Part shown: piece after piece, positions 20,468-30,400 of the stretch
How positions within the stretch are numbered: position 1 is the stretch's first letter
How the letters are laid out: every line of letters begins with the position of its first letter
Assembly (NCBI GenBank): GCA_903994455.1
Contig: CAJEXI010000002.1
Coordinates: forward strand, 19,767-83,766
Origin: an uncultured Chlorobiaceae bacterium
GTDB lineage: Bacteria; Bacteroidota; Chlorobiia; Chlorobiales; Chlorobiaceae
Length of the DNA stretch: 64,000 bases
Direction: 5' to 3'
Program-made: the position numbers and the translations under genes
The notes under the pieces: model-generated
The model's input: the letters and a program-made list of their open reading frames with translations, nothing else
Told to the model about the DNA's origin: nothing
Database searches by the model: none

Positions 20468-20530
20468 CACTTTAAGAAATCAAAGACGAGAGCTCGCGTT
20501 AAGCATATTTTCGGTTTTATGACGAACCAT
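20468..20530 (+). pseudogene. IS5/IS4-type DDE transposase C-terminal remnant
   Basis: One frame reads HFKKSKTRARVKHIFGFM, closely resembling the K-S-x-x-R-x-R-V-E-H-x-F-G-F-M segment near the end of IS5-family transposases. Only ~20 residues remain, and no inverted repeats were found. It abuts the decayed antitoxin to its right. Confidence 0.5.
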
Positions 20531-20717
20531 CAAACTTCCCGAAGGAGTGTCCGAAGGTCGTCATGATCTGGTGGTCGTGCTTGATGAAAAAGGGTCAGAA
20601 AAAAATCCGGCAAAGAGTCATGCCGAAGAACTGATGCAGTTTGCTGGAACGGTTACTGCTTTTAAAGGAATAGACGGAGTTGCATATCAGCGGGAGATTC
20701 GTTCGGAGTGGAACTGA
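20523..20717 (+). pseudogene. Decayed VapB-type antitoxin
   Basis: The frame IKLPEGVSEGRHDLVVVLDE...FAGTVTAFKGIDGVAYQREIRSEWN ends in TGA at 20715-20717 and overlaps the PIN gene start by ten bases, as in many VapBC-like pairs. No start is available in this frame: a TGA precedes it at 20520, and the nearest ATG (20519) is one base out of frame. The 5' end is therefore frameshifted or replaced by the transposase remnant. The fold of this antitoxin is not obvious. Confidence 0.5.
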
Positions 20718-21111
20718 CAAACCATTACATCCTCGACACCAACGTCGTCATATATTTATTGAGCGGTCGCCTTGCATCTCCTCTGCCAGTGGGATGCTAC
20801 AGTGTGTCAATCATCACAGAAATTGAGTTGCCCTCATTTCACCAATTATCCGACACTGAAGAGCAACAAATACTTGAGATGTTGCAGAGCATCAACAAAG
20901 TTTCGTTAACCAATATGTAAGCCGCAAAACCATTCAACGACGACGACAGAATAACAAGCTCAAATTACCCGATGCCGTTATCGCCGCAACAGCGATCATT
21001 AACGATGCCATTCTGTGAACAAACGATCAAGCACTTTCCTCTATCACAGGCTTGAAGAGTCAGCCTGTCAAATTATTGGACAAATCAAGCCAGCAAATTG
21101 CTGACCATTGA
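20708..21111 (+). pseudogene. Broken PIN-domain (VapC-like) toxin
   Basis: It starts at GTG (20708): NHYILDTNVVIYLLSG carries the first PIN aspartate and IITEIEL the conserved glutamate. The frame stops at 20920. The remainder continues in another frame as NKLKLPDAVIAATAIINDAIL, which holds the PDAxIAATA motif, then a TGA and TNDQAL (last aspartate) up to a stop at 21111. Some central sequence is also missing. A frameshift plus a nonsense codon make it non-functional. Confidence 0.65.
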
Positions 21112-21133
21112 GCCCCAACTACCAGTTTACACA

Positions 21134-24100
21134 TTACGCCAACCAACTACCATTGACATCGCCTTTGACTATCCCGATCAAATCCAGCTCATGATCCGCT
21201 CCCAGCATAACCGGTATCGGATTATCCGGCCATAGAACATGGGTTCGTGACATTGTTTCACTGCCTACACTCTCCGGCACAAACAACCACTCGTTTGCTG
21301 GCGCTGTACTGAGCTTGACCGCCATCTTCAGAATATTGAGCGCATCGGCAGCCTTGACCTGTCCATCATGGTTAACATCTGCCGCAAGAAACTGGTAAGG
21401 TGAAACGGGGCTGTTGTCTGAGTTAGGGTTTATCCCCACAGCCATCTTCAGGGCTGCAAGCGCATCATTGGCCTTGACCGCGTTACCCTCTGCCGTGCCC
21501 AACACTTTGGCGCTGGTCAGGGCATAGGTGCCATCAGGCATATCAAGATGCTGGTAGAGACCATCAGCACCAGTTATCGTGCTGTCCGAAGCGATACCGA
21601 TACTGGAAACAGTGTCATCGCCCAACCAACCCGCACTCAAGAACAGATCAAAACGATCAGGATTCGTTGGCGGCGTCAGTGTTAAAGTGCCAAGCATTAC
21701 AGATTGGACTGGCAACGCTGTTGTGCCCATACCACCAAGAATAAATTGACCTGGTTTGTCGGTATTGATGACCGATATCCAGTCCGATGGCAAGCCGGTT
21801 GCATCTTGCCAGGTAGCAACTGAGCCCGGCGAAAAGGTAAAGGCCAGTTGCAAACTGTTGATACTATTTCTCGGGGTTTCCCATATTTCAATGGTTCTGG
21901 TGCCATCTGTGGCTACCTGGATATTCTTGAATTCGATTAATTGCGTTCTGAATTCAAGCGTATGAAAAAATCCAGTGTCTGAGTTGAATGTGCTGCTTTC
22001 TACACCGGTAATTGGGGCACCGGTTTTCCAGAAGGTCACTCCCCCATTAAGATTATGCAATACAGGCGGCACACCTTCCGTCATGAAATCATACATCGTC
22101 GTCCCGGTAAACGTATTGCCTGCAAGATCCTTGATGCTACCCTCATCGAACGTCACGAAGTAATGTGAACCATGGGCAAGATCGGATGCAGGATTAATGG
22201 TGAGCATATTACCCACAATCGTCAGGTTTGAGCTTGTCGCTGCATCGTAGTGGGCAACAAGCGTACCGTCAGCCGATCCACTGTGGATTTCTATCGCACC
22301 AGCACCCATTTGGATTGCTTCGCTGAAGGTAAGCACAATGTCGTTACCGACCGCAACGCCTGTTGCCCCATCGACCGGGTTAACGGAGATGAGAACCGGC
22401 GCAAAACTATCAGGATAATAAGACGTTGACGACAGCCGTGCAACACGCACCGAATCAATATCAAAGAAATATGGGATATTGGCCCCTGCTGTTGTAACCG
22501 GATTCAGTGCATCGCTGAAACCTTCTATCCATTCCTTCCCTGGAGCCCAGATGTTCAAGTGTAACGCCATCGCATTCTGGGGAATATAATCGGTCTCCAC
22601 GCGGATCAACTGACCGTCAACAAACCATCGGATGGCATTTTGAAACCATTCGATACGATAGAGGTGGTCTTGGGTTACAACTCCTTCGATGGGATTAAAT
22701 TGAGGATGGCCTGCGCCAAGCGGTTCATTCGCATAGATGTTTGTCTGAATCTGATCGGGTTTATTCGACACCACTTCAGAATCGATCTCGTCATGAAGGT
22801 TTCCTGGGTTGTTAATGTAGCTAAACATGCCTCCTACAAGACCACCTACAGGATCAACGAAATGAGCCTTGATCTCAAAAACAACACCACCCGTATTGTT
22901 TGAAAACGTCTGTTTGGTAATAGCTTCTGAACCATAAAAAGAGGGTATAGATCCATTGGTAGGGTTGTATGTATCAAGTTCGAGATGTAATTCTCCATCA
23001 GATACGATCGGAAGCGATGGCCGTTGTTGAGTGCGCCCGTAAAATGAGGCGTTTCCTACCGGGTAGCCCCAAATAGCTGAATTTAATGGACTGCTGAAAT
23101 CATCAACGAATAGAGTTTCTATCTCCACGATTGGCCCGTTTGTCGTAAAATCATAGCTTGACCCGGCAAAATGATCCCCGGCAAGATTGTTGACCGAACC
23201 GGCATCAAGTGTCACGTAATAATGCGTGCTATCTGCAAGAGTTGCCGTTGGGTTGATTGTCAGCGCATTCCCTGCAATCGAAAGGTTTCCGCTGGTTGCC
23301 ACATCGTAACGTTCCACAACAGGAGCGTTAACCGAACCACGGTGAAGAGCAATAGTGCCAGTACCTAACGTAACCGCTTCATTGAACTTCAGCACAATAT
23401 TACTGCTGACATCAAATTCCGATGTACCTTCGGCAGAGCTGATGGTAAGCACCGTTGGTGATGTCGTCCCACCAGGGTTTATCGGCACAGTTTGCAGACT
23501 GCTCACCATCTCATAGTTCATCAGATCATCCGTATAGCTGGCCTCAACCGTTATGTGCTTTCCGACCTCATTCTGAGTCAAGGTTATCGAAGTAGCACTA
23601 TTTCCACCATTAATAGTGACACCATCAGCTTGCCATACATAATTGGGTGCCGTATGAATGCCATCCAAATCTTCCAGCGTATTACTTGCCGTCAATACAG
23701 AGCCCTGAACAGCGCTGCCGGTGATAACAACAGTACCCGTTGGTGCATTATTGAATTTCGTGAGTGTGCTTCCGGTAACACTGAGTGCTCCACCTGTCCC
23801 TTGGTTCGCCATGTTACCGTCAGAGAACGTCCAGTCAATCTGCACGGTATCGGTCGAGGCTTCGGAGTTATTACTGTATGCAATTTGCTGAAGTACAGAG
23901 TTGACAATGCTTTGCGTCGCATGGTCGTTAAAGGTGATCTCCAACTGACCTCCGGCGTTGGTGTTGATAACGCCAATCGACCCACCTCCTATAGTGAGAT
24001 TGCTGCCATCATTCAATGCACCAAGAGAACCGAAATGTTTGGCAGAAAAACGATCGTTGCTGTTGGCACCACCATGGCGTGACAGGGTGAGTGTTGCTCC

Positions 24101-25465
24101 AGAATAGTTACCACTCAGAGCAAGATCTGCATCATAAATCTGGACATCACGATCCAACACAACTGGTATCCCGTATTTAGTATAAACATTGGTGGCATCA
24201 AGAGTATTGATTTTGCCAAAATCAGTATCCAGGCTTCCATCAGTGTTATAGCGCACGACAACAATATCACTGGTATTATACCCGTTTGTACTGATATTGC
24301 GAATGACACTCCCCGACACAAGTATTTTGCCGTCGGATTGCACTGTCATGTCGGCACCATAAGCATACTTCCATGTAGCATCAGAAATAGTTGTAATAAC
24401 TTTACCATCACCATCAAAGCTTGTATCCAGCGAGCCATCTTTGTTATAGCGCACCAGAGCTATTTGCCATGTAGCATTCCACTGGCCACTGCCAGCAACA
24501 AGGATTTTACCATCGCTCTGGACGACAGCACTGAATCCTTTGTCATATTGACTTAGACCGGTAGTAACTTTTCCGTCACCATTAAAGCTTGTATCCGGTG
24601 TGCCATCGGGGTTATAGCGAGCCAAAGCGAAATCATACCTCCAGGCATAACCATCATAAGTCAGTCCTGCCACAAGAATTTGTCCGTCCGGCTGAAGTGT
24701 CACACTCTCTCCCGCACTCCAACTATAGTTACCAGTAACAAAATCAGTGGTAAGCATACCATCGTCAGAAAAGGTGGCATCAAGGGTGCCATCTGTATTG
24801 TAACGCGCTAATGCAAAAGTACTCGAAGATAATCCTGCAACAAGTATCTTGCCATCAGGTTGCACTACAAGGCTATTTGCATGATCCCGACCGTTACTAA
24901 AACGAGTAGTTAGCTTGCCATCTTCAGAAAACGTGGTATCAAGAGTTCCGTCCATATTGAAACGCATCAAAACAAAGTCTTGATTGCTCCCTCCGGCTAA
25001 CAGGATCTTTTCGCCAACCTGTACAACACTCATGTATGCATAATAATAGTCGAGAATACCCGTTGTATAGGCGGGAATATTCGTTGTTACTTTACCATCA
25101 TCTGAAAAACTCGTATCCAACGTACCGTCAGGGTTATAGCGAGCCAAAGCAAAGCAATTGTCAGAAACCCCTGCAGCCAGAATTTTGCCATCACTTTGAA
25201 CAATAAGGCTCTTACAAGAATCCATACCACCAAAATCAGTCGTCAGTTTTCCATCATCAGAAAAGCTCTGGTCAAGGCTGCCATCGGTGTTATAGCGCAC
25301 CAATGCAAAATCACTATTAACACCGGAACTGCTGGATCCCGCGACAAGAATCTTTCCGTCTGCCTGAAGGCAAATACTGTAACCATCATCGTCCACGCCA
25401 AAATCAGAGATGCTTTTCCCATAACCTTTTATGAAAAATGTCGGTACTTGATTAACTGTAGCCAT
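21134..25465 (-). CDS. Delta-60 propeller + GH16 + dockerin-like secreted protein C
   Basis: A 1443-residue close paralogue of protein A with the same order: seven delta-60 repeats (~1-430), cadherin/Ig-like stretch (~430-665), Big_5, GH16 (~775-1005), Big_5, cohesin-like sandwich (~1150-1255) and the dockerin-like pair, ending GDVNGSWLA. The GH16 signature reads DEIDSE (E893, D895, E897). The three acids are kept, but the hydrophobic residue between aspartate and second glutamate has become serine, which could change activity. The repeat ends and the C-terminal ~160 residues are nearly identical at DNA level to the genes at 11132 and 6571, suggesting recent duplication or gene conversion. 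The conserved leader is absent upstream: an IS1380-type remnant starts about 100 bases away. No signal peptide is seen. Confidence 0.87.
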   Translation of the reverse strand: MATVNQVPTFFIKGYGKSISDFGVDDDGYSICLQADGKILVAGSSSSGVNSDFALVRYNTDGSLDQSFSDDGKLTTDFGGMDSCKSLIVQSDGKILAAGVSDNCFALARYNPDGTLDTSFSDDGKVTTNIPAYTTGILDYYYAYMSVVQVGEKILLAGGSNQDFVLMRFNMDGTLDTTFSEDGKLTTRFSNGRDHANSLVVQPDGKILVAGLSSSTFALARYNTDGTLDATFSDDGMLTTDFVTGNYSWSAGESVTLQPDGQILVAGLTYDGYAWRYDFALARYNPDGTPDTSFNGDGKVTTGLSQYDKGFSAVVQSDGKILVAGSGQWNATWQIALVRYNKDGSLDTSFDGDGKVITTISDATWKYAYGADMTVQSDGKILVSGSVIRNISTNGYNTSDIVVVRYNTDGSLDTDFGKINTLDATNVYTKYGIPVVLDRDVQIYDADLALSGNYSGATLTLSRHGGANSNDRFSAKHFGSLGALNDGSNLTIGGGSIGVINTNAGGQLEITFNDHATQSIVNSVLQQIAYSNNSEASTDTVQIDWTFSDGNMANQGTGGALSVTGSTLTKFNNAPTGTVVITGSAVQGSVLTASNTLEDLDGIHTAPNYVWQADGVTINGGNSATSITLTQNEVGKHITVEASYTDDLMNYEMVSSLQTVPINPGGTTSPTVLTISSAEGTSEFDVSSNIVLKFNEAVTLGTGTIALHRGSVNAPVVERYDVATSGNLSIAGNALTINPTATLADSTHYYVTLDAGSVNNLAGDHFAGSSYDFTTNGPIVEIETLFVDDFSSPLNSAIWGYPVGNASFYGRTQQRPSLPIVSDGELHLELDTYNPTNGSIPSFYGSEAITKQTFSNNTGGVVFEIKAHFVDPVGGLVGGMFSYINNPGNLHDEIDSEVVSNKPDQIQTNIYANEPLGAGHPQFNPIEGVVTQDHLYRIEWFQNAIRWFVDGQLIRVETDYIPQNAMALHLNIWAPGKEWIEGFSDALNPVTTAGANIPYFFDIDSVRVARLSSTSYYPDSFAPVLISVNPVDGATGVAVGNDIVLTFSEAIQMGAGAIEIHSGSADGTLVAHYDAATSSNLTIVGNMLTINPASDLAHGSHYFVTFDEGSIKDLAGNTFTGTTMYDFMTEGVPPVLHNLNGGVTFWKTGAPITGVESSTFNSDTGFFHTLEFRTQLIEFKNIQVATDGTRTIEIWETPRNSINSLQLAFTFSPGSVATWQDATGLPSDWISVINTDKPGQFILGGMGTTALPVQSVMLGTLTLTPPTNPDRFDLFLSAGWLGDDTVSSIGIASDSTITGADGLYQHLDMPDGTYALTSAKVLGTAEGNAVKANDALAALKMAVGINPNSDNSPVSPYQFLAADVNHDGQVKAADALNILKMAVKLSTAPANEWLFVPESVGSETMSRTHVLWPDNPIPVMLGADHELDLIGIVKGDVNGSWLA

Positions 25466-25567
25466 AATTTCAATAAGTTAACCTGAATTATTCACCAAAT
25501 AGCAAATAAATTGGCTGCAAAATATACTGCAAATTACTATATTAGTTATAGTTAAAGGTGTTTAACA

Positions 25568-25921
25568 ATGACTATAAAGCAGATAATATTTATGCAGTCC
25601 CTTGAGCAGAATATAATCACGTCAGAGAGCACACAGCAAACATTATTTCCATATGATTTGGCATCCTCCATTGCTCCCGTCAAAAGGAAAAATGTCGCTA
25701 TTGATTTCATGGGCGGCAGTATCACAACCGATGCTGGTGTTTTGGTGTTGAGGGAAGTCGAATCTCAAGTAAAGGTCATCAAGATGATCGCGGGTTGTAT
25801 CAATGATAACCGGCGTGCATCTTCGATTCTTCATCGCATGCTTGAACTGCTTGCCCAACGGACATTTCAGATTACCTGTGGTATGAAGATGCTAACCCTA
25901 CAACGTCACATAAAGCTTTAA
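25568..25921 (+). pseudogene. IS1380-type transposase, N-terminal remnant
   Basis: The frame contains VAIDFMGGSITTDAGVLVLREVE and a LLAQRTFQITCG segment, matching the N-terminal DDE-transposase region of IS1380 elements (F-x-G-G-x-x-[ST]-[ST]-D-[AG]-G-x-x-L-L-R-E). After TCG the family's Y-E-D-A-N motif is found one frame over (from about 25885), so a frameshift is present. The catalytic rest of the ~430-residue family is missing. The remnant separates protein C from its expected leader region. Confidence 0.75.
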
Positions 25922-26054
25922 CGTTTTTTAAAAACAAGACCGCTTATACTAACGCCAAGAAGTTAAACATATTACTATCCATTTTAATTTCAATATGTTA
26001 CAGCGCATGATGAGAGGTTATATGTCATTGCAATCGAAATAGTTATACCACAAT

Positions 26055-26163
26055 ACTTTTTCCATCGGACGTGCAGTGTCATACTTTGGCCGCCACCCCA
26101 ACCGCCCAGGTACGTTTTGAGCCGACCTCCACCTGTAGAAAATGTTGAATATGGATTATTCAT
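26055..26163 (-). pseudogene. N-terminal remnant of a protein-D-like delta-60 gene
   Basis: Starting at 26163, the reading MNNPYSTFSTGGGRLKTYLG matches the start of the gene at 18217 almost exactly. A one-base gain near 26065-26070 (CTGCACGTCCGATGG versus CTGCAGCCGGATGG) shifts the frame, and homology ends near 26055. Confidence 0.75.
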
Positions 26164-26186
26164 GACGGTTAATGCTTTTGAATGCA

Positions 26187-26382
26187 GTGTGTTGCCTTGT
26201 GCACAAAAGCGAAAATGAAGCACTGCTGCAACAAAGCAAGTCAAGTCAAAAGCCAGAAATGATTGTGAAGAGAAAAAAATAATGGAAGCCCAGGCTCCAG
26301 GAAGAAACGTAGCATCAGTCGCCAGGGAAACAGCGATCACGGGGATATTGCAAGTCCAGGGCATATCGCAGAGTGGTTATAT
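26187..26382 (-). promoter_or_regulatory. Conserved leader copy 4, truncated
   Basis: It aligns with the leader upstream of 18217 from the TTGTGCACAA segment to GATATAACCACTC, where similarity stops abruptly at 26382. The outer half, with GGGTAAAGAG and the left arm of the hairpin, has been lost at this junction. Confidence 0.6.
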
Positions 26383-27019
26383 CGGACAACATATAACGGA
26401 ACTTACGGTAGACTGGCCTATGATGCAAACGAAAAAGAAGTTGGGTTATATACTCTTGAAAATAATATAAATCCAACAATAACCCTTACTCCGGATACGA
26501 ATACTACTGATACCATTATTGCAACCGCAACTAACGCTGTCACATCAGTATGGACACTGCTTGATAATGACCGTAACGGCACAGTGGATCACGCAAAAGT
26601 GGCGGTCACAGAGAATTACACAAGAAATTATTCGATAACCTGGAATGATGAAACCCACTTCACTGCTCGAACAATTTTAGATATAAGTCAGTACTTATCC
26701 AGATGGTACAGGAGGAACCGTTATCAATACAGTAGCTGGCAATATCACCGGATAGTCAGCACTCAACACATCCCATCCCCAAATAGAGATTCAAGCATCA
26801 ACAGTGCAAGGAGACATCTTCACTGGCAGCATCACAGGAACCAGTAGCAACCCAATATCGGTTTCGATTCCTTCGTATTACATGGCAGGTAGTGGTATCC
26901 AGAATACAGGCGCAGACCCCTATGCTGCTGCGGCAACAGATACAGGTGGTGGCACAAGCACAACAGCAGTAGTCGTTGGGGTTGGAGGAGTGGGCCTTCT
27001 TGCCTGGTTGCTCCTGTAG
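26383..27019 (+). pseudogene. Orphan copy of the protein-D inserted module, opposite strand, frameshifted
   Basis: From the junction at 26383 the plus strand reads TYNGTYGRLAYDANEKEVG, then SVWTLLDNDRNGTVDHAKV and YSITWNDETHFTARTIL. This matches the inserted module of protein D (LYDIDGDGVIDRMDV, KLIWNDSTHWTVHAL). The frame shifts near 26700 and a TAG follows near 26755. The second part then reads GDIFTGSITGTSSNPISVSI, equivalent to the module's end (EFSGRVALDAQNKP). It finishes with a linker and a hydrophobic C-terminus (VVVGVGGVGLLAWLLL) and a TAG at 27017-27019. It is the only copy with a membrane-type tail. Confidence 0.55.
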
Positions 27020-27284
27020 GGAAACAGAATACAGGTGTATTTTATGTCTTGGCATGCAGGTGCTCTTGCTCATCCTGGACTGTTGTATGGTTGCCACTCT
27101 GGTGGTTCTTGAGAACTCGGTAGCATTGCAATGAACTCGCGGAATAGTCTCCATAATCTTTTGAGGGGAGTGTGCCATAAGCAACGGCGGCATGGGTAAG
27201 TGCTGCCGTTGCATGGTCGGCTCCATACAACTTATCTTGTTTCAATTCAATGAGTTAAACTTTAACCATCTGCATAGTATTAAG

Positions 27285-27318
27285 ATATCAATGTCAGCGC
27301 TTGATTATCTGTGTCCAT
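27285..27318 (-). pseudogene. Tiny N-terminal remnant of a MATVNQ-type propeller gene
   Basis: On the minus strand the ATG at 27318 reads MDTDNQALTLIS before diverging. The DNA (CGCTTGATTATCTGTGTCCAT) matches the start region of the gene at 6197 (CGCTTGATTAACTGTGGCCAT), as do the next ~20 upstream bases. The rest of that gene is absent. The surrounding 27020-27426 holds nothing else that could be supported. Confidence 0.4.
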
Positions 27319-27426
27319 AATTTCAAAACATTAAGAAATTCATTCAAAGGGACAAACCGTATAACTATCGAATGAAACCGTCAGACGGATTCCAGGCCCC
27401 TGACTCCCAAATTGAAAATGTACAAA

Positions 27427-30400
27427 TTACGCCCCCCAACTGCCATCAACATCACCACGAAGGATACCAACCAGATCAACCATTGTGTCGTAAGTCAAAT
27501 CAACAGTAACCGGTTCAAGGGAAGCCATGGTATCAGACTTATCCACAAACACCCATTCGGGAGTTGGTGCGGGAAGACCTACAATATGCTTGAGAATACC
27601 AATGGCATCACTCAAATCGACACCGTTATTACTGTCAAAGTCGGCAGCAATCTGTTGATGGCTCTCCAGTGATGTTAATCCAACGATACTCTTGAGAATA
27701 GCGATGGCATCACTCAAGTCAACCGAACTATTGGTCTTCGAGTCATCCGTTACTGTTGAAGTCAGCATGTTTGTTCCAACAGGCAGGTCTGGCAATGAAA
27801 ATTTGCCTTCTGCATCTGATTGTGATGCATGTGATGCCATGTTAACCGTAATACCGTGCATTACTTTTCCGTTTTTCCAGAAACTTGTGCTACCGGATAG
27901 ATTATGGGTTACGGAAAGATCTACCAAAGGATTACCAGCAATATCCCGCAAGGTTGTGCCGTTGGTTTGTATAGCATGGTCAAGCACCGTATGGTTGAAA
28001 TCGTAAGTAGGGTCGGCAACAATATGCCGAAAAACCAACGAATTGGTGCCACTGCCTGATTGATAAACAGCATTAACGGTGTGTTCACCAAGAGTAAGAT
28101 TGATGACTGGCGATAAACCCGCAATATCGACAGCCATTTTTTCGGTAAAGTGAACCGTAATATCAAGAGCTTGCCCAATCGTATAGTTGCCATCATCAGG
28201 TAATTCAACAGAAGCAATTTTTGGTAACGAGGTATCAGTGAGATTGGCATTCGGTGTTACCTGAATGGTCAGATCTGCCTGCGCCGGTGCGCTCTCTTTG
28301 TTGCCTGCATTATCGGAGGCGACAGTGTAGAAGGCGTAGGAGTGGCCCGGTTGACCGGCATAGGTGGCTTCGGTCAGTGTGGTATTTTCCAGCCACGGCG
28401 CGTAGGTTGCGCCATTATCGGAAACATAAACGGTATAACCGGCAATGGCTGAACCAACATCGCTGCCCGACCAGCGGACAAGGAATTGGGCTGACTCGAC
28501 GGTGGCGTTGGCCAGGGTTTCGACATGGCTTTCGGGTGCCTGCGTATCAAGCGTATTCGAGATAGCTGGCGTGTCGATAGGTTCCTGTGTGGTAAAGACG
28601 ATGGTCGCTTTTGCGTCGATCACTGTACCGGTTGGAGCATCAGCATTGGCGCGGATGGAGTAATTAACAAAGCCTTCGCCGCAGCCTTTCTCGACGTTGG
28701 TTGGCAGGAAGCCGATGGTTGGATCTTCAGGGATTTCGCCGGTGTTGGGGTCAATGGTGGTAAAGCTCCAGTATGCCTCATGTTTCGCCACATCCACGCC
28801 TGCCACAACATCAACCATGTAGCCTTTGGTTGTGCGGAGATCAAGGCGGTCAATGTAGAAAGAGGTGTTGTCAGGAACAGTAATGGAGATATCGCCCCAG
28901 CCAAAGTTACCCAACCGGAAGCTGCTCAGGTTCAGGTCGCTGTCGAGGGTCTGCGTGATCGTCACCTGCTGCGCTGGTGCTGTTGCTGTTGACTGGTTTT
29001 CATAGTGGATGATATAAGACAATGGGGTTTGATTATTTGTCCAATGTTCGTCTCCAAAACCTTTGGGACCTACAATATCATTCGGATCTCTAGGCGCGAT
29101 AACCTCCACCGAAACATCGATCACCTTAGACCAATTATCCACTATTCCGACGATGTTTTTAATAACTTCTGTTGACCATGAAAGTTTTTCAATTCCCGTC
29201 GACATTTTGGTGATTCCCCATTCAAACACCTTTAATGATTTAGTACCGAGAATTCTTCCCGTAACAATACTAAACACATTGTCGGCAACATCTCCGACCC
29301 ATATTGCAGTCTTGTTTTCTGAAAGTGTTCCAATATCCTTAAAAAGAGAACCTTCGTATTTGTTTTCTTTGTCGATTAAGCCGTCTAGCATGACAACAGT
29401 CCCCCCCACCATAGAATATAGATTATTCGCGATGGATATACCGAGTACCACGCCAGCACCCACGCTACTAACTGGTGCCAAAGCAACCAAAGCAAAAATA
29501 GAGAGTAAACCCCCAGCAAAGGCCAACGCACCTTTCCCAGCCTGGCTCCATATTACATAGCCGGTTGGATCGGAATAATTTATCGGAGCATTGAGCGTAT
29601 ACCCATACAAATTCAAACCACCATTAACTCCTATCGGATCCTGCTGAAGAAACCGCCCATCTTCCTCGTTATAGAACCTTGCCCGCATGAAATCGAGCCC
29701 GTTCCCTGCATCCATCACTCCCCATTGCCCAACATACTCGAACGAGTTGGCAACAGTTTCCGTCGTAACAAGATTCTCTCCATAAGGTAAGTAGGAGTAC
29801 TGGTTCACATAAGCGCCGGTCGAACCAGTCAACCCGGCGGTGGAGCCAATGTCGTTAAAATCGTAATAATAGTTGCTGCCGCTCAAGGACTGGCTCTCCA
29901 GCCCAATGCCGTAGGTGTATTGGGCAACTTCATCCCCAGCGCTGTTATACTCACCCGCAACATTAACCATACCGGTCGGGTCGAGCTGGTACTCAATGCG
30001 TTCTCCGTTGTGGACACTGGCGATGCGATTGCCGAGAGCGTCGTATTCGTAGCTCCAGGTGTCGGTCGGAGTTGCCACGGAGACGAGATGGCTTTCGGCA
30101 TCGTAGCCATAGGTGGTGGTGACACCGTGGTCAGTTTTGCCGGTCATGTTGCCATCAGCATCGTAGCTGTAAGTTGCATTGCCTGAGTTAGTGTACTGGT
30201 TGAGCGCATTGGTGGCGTAGTTGGTGGTTGTGCCACCATCATTCACAACGGCCCGGTTTCCGGCAGCATCGTAATGGTACTCGATATGGTGGCCATCGGG
30301 CAGAGTAACGCCGGTCAACTGGCCAATGGCATCGTAATTGTAATGGGTGGTGCCGTCAAGCGTGGCAACATCGGTGCGGCGACCCATCTCGTCGTAGGTG

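Noticed and set aside
27042..27245. Minus-strand frame between the orphan module and the giant gene
   Set aside because: No recognisable motif, ribosome site or similarity to any neighbour.
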